The notes under the pieces: generated by a model
The model's input: the letters and a program-made list of their open reading frames with translations, nothing else
What the model was told of the DNA's origin: nothing
The model's database searches: none
Translations under genes and position numbers: made by a program
Shown here: positions 43,733 to 44,462 of the stretch, piece after piece
Numbering within the stretch: the stretch's first letter is position 1
Layout of the letters: each line of letters opens with the position of its first letter
NCBI GenBank assembly: GCA_026707045.1
Contig: JAPOXO010000113.1
Span: 1 to 44,462 of the forward strand
DNA from: Gammaproteobacteria bacterium
Lineage (GTDB): Bacteria > Pseudomonadota > Gammaproteobacteria > Pseudomonadales > Azotimanducaceae
Length of the DNA stretch: 44,462 nt
Reading direction: 5' to 3'

Positions 43733-44462
43733 TCAGTGACGAGTGAGCCTTGTCAATACGAGAGTTAGCGATATTGTGGCCAAGATGCCAATGAGAAAAA
43801 AACCGTCGAATATGTTCTGAACGAACCCGGCAACAAACATGAAAGGAGTAGATCCTTTTCTGGTCTCAATAGTAGAGGTTAAAACGCCGGGAGTGTTCGA
43901 AGGCAATCTTGCCACTAATTTACCTTTTGGATCTACGACGCCGGTGATTCCACTGCTGGTAGCACGTACGACATATCTTCTTGTCTCAATTGCGCGCATT
44001 CTGGCAATTTGCATGTGTTGGGCTGGTCCGAGGGAATTCCCAAACCATCCGTCTTCACTAATCGCGACCACGAAGTCGGTGTCCTGAGCTCGCTGGCCGA
44101 TTAAGTACGGAAAGGCAATTTCGTAGCAAATGCTCATACCCAAAGTGCAACAATCAAGTTGTAGGGGAGCTTGACTCGAAGGCCCGGCCATTATCCTTGA
44201 ATTTGGAATGTTCATACCACTTTGAATGGGACCGAAAACCCAGGCGAACGGTGTGTACTCTCCGAACGGAACTCTCTTGTACTTCAAGAAAGTATCGGTG
44301 CCCCTGTCAGGGTTCACACCAACCGCTCCGTTGTATACCTCGAGTTCGCTCCGCATGTCATCGCTTATGTAAACACCCGCCAGAATAGAAGAGTTCATTC
44401 GCTGCGCCAACAATTGGATGTACGGTGTGGCTTGGTGTTCCCTAATCGGCAATGCACCCTCT
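43733..44462 (-). CDS. lnt: Apolipoprotein N-acyltransferase, C-terminal part
   Basis: The frame is open to the right edge, so the N-terminal membrane half is missing; about 242 residues remain. Lnt adds the third acyl chain to lipoproteins in the inner membrane. The nitrilase-type periplasmic domain shows the full catalytic set: Glu in EGALPIREHQ at the very edge (44459-44461), Lys in KYKRVPFGEYTPF and Cys in MSICYEIAFPY. SEDGWFGNSLGPAQHMQIAR and TSSGITGVVDPKG are typical. The last ~25 residues (FFLIGILATISLTLVLTRL) form the final membrane helix. In many gammaproteobacteria lnt lies just upstream of leuS; here about 4.8 kb of other genes intervene. Confidence 0.95.
   Translation of the reverse strand, partial: EGALPIREHQATPYIQLLAQRMNSSILAGVYISDDMRSELEVYNGAVGVNPDRGTDTFLKYKRVPFGEYTPFAWVFGPIQSGMNIPNSRIMAGPSSQAPLQLDCCTLGMSICYEIAFPYLIGQRAQDTDFVVAISEDGWFGNSLGPAQHMQIARMRAIETRRYVVRATSSGITGVVDPKGKLVARLPSNTPGVLTSTIETRKGSTPFMFVAGFVQNIFDGFFLIGILATISLTLVLTRLTRH

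Overview
The window looks like chromosomal DNA of a Gram-negative bacterium, most likely an uncultured gammaproteobacterium. It carries an LPS-assembly lipoprotein gene (lptE), apolipoprotein N-acyltransferase (lnt) and a TonB-dependent receptor, and the minus-strand run leuS-lptE-holA is the usual gammaproteobacterial arrangement. A CobS/CobT pair, better known from alphaproteobacteria, and a high density of accessory catabolic enzymes (luciferase-like flavoproteins, CaiB-type CoA transferase, phytanoyl-CoA dioxygenase family, amidohydrolase) argue against a well-known model genus. The taxonomic call is inference. I found no tRNA, rRNA, CRISPR array, insertion sequence or phage gene.

Layout. 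(1) 1-4.6 kb: the 3' end of a methylmalonate-semialdehyde dehydrogenase, a flavin/F420-type cluster (two luciferase-like monooxygenases around a PPOX protein) and an Eis-like acetyltransferase. (2) 4.6-11.7 kb, minus strand: a six-gene apparent operon of amidohydrolase, yejA, yejB, yejE, CaiB-family CoA transferase and histone-deacetylase-family hydrolase. This is a peptide-type ABC importer with no ATPase gene of its own. (3) 11.7-12.4 kb: a non-coding stretch with an 11-bp inverted repeat, a probable gene remnant and a leader hairpin. (4) 12.4-23.1 kb, plus strand: a nine-gene tightly packed run of PhyH-family dioxygenase, crotonase, MoxR ATPase, VWA (CoxE-like) protein and a complete Opp/Dpp importer, whose OppC-type permease carries an extra fibronectin-III-like domain. 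(5) 23.5-29.8 kb: a giant membrane protein (ABC-2 permease fused to an M1-peptidase-like region without HExxH and a golvesin-like tail), divergent from a TonB-dependent receptor. (6) 29.9-34.9 kb: an ABM monooxygenase, a cobS-cobT-phoD operon and a histidine phosphatase. (7) 34.9-44.5 kb: holA, lptE and leuS, then a small membrane protein, a ThDP enzyme, an SRAP protein, an EcKinase-like phosphotransferase and the C-terminal part of lnt.

How the genes may work together. Regions 2 and 4 both pair a peptide/oligopeptide-type importer with acyl-CoA or hydrolytic enzymes, which suggests uptake and breakdown of an amide- or acyl-containing compound. Region 4 also contains a MoxR/VWA pair, a module known to mature or insert metal into enzymes. 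Region 6 holds a second AAA+/VWA pair (CobS/CobT) without the large chelatase subunit CobN. The most unusual items are the MoxR-VWA-PhyH-Opp operon, the FnIII insertion in OppC, the pseudo-peptidase permease, and YejABE without YejF.
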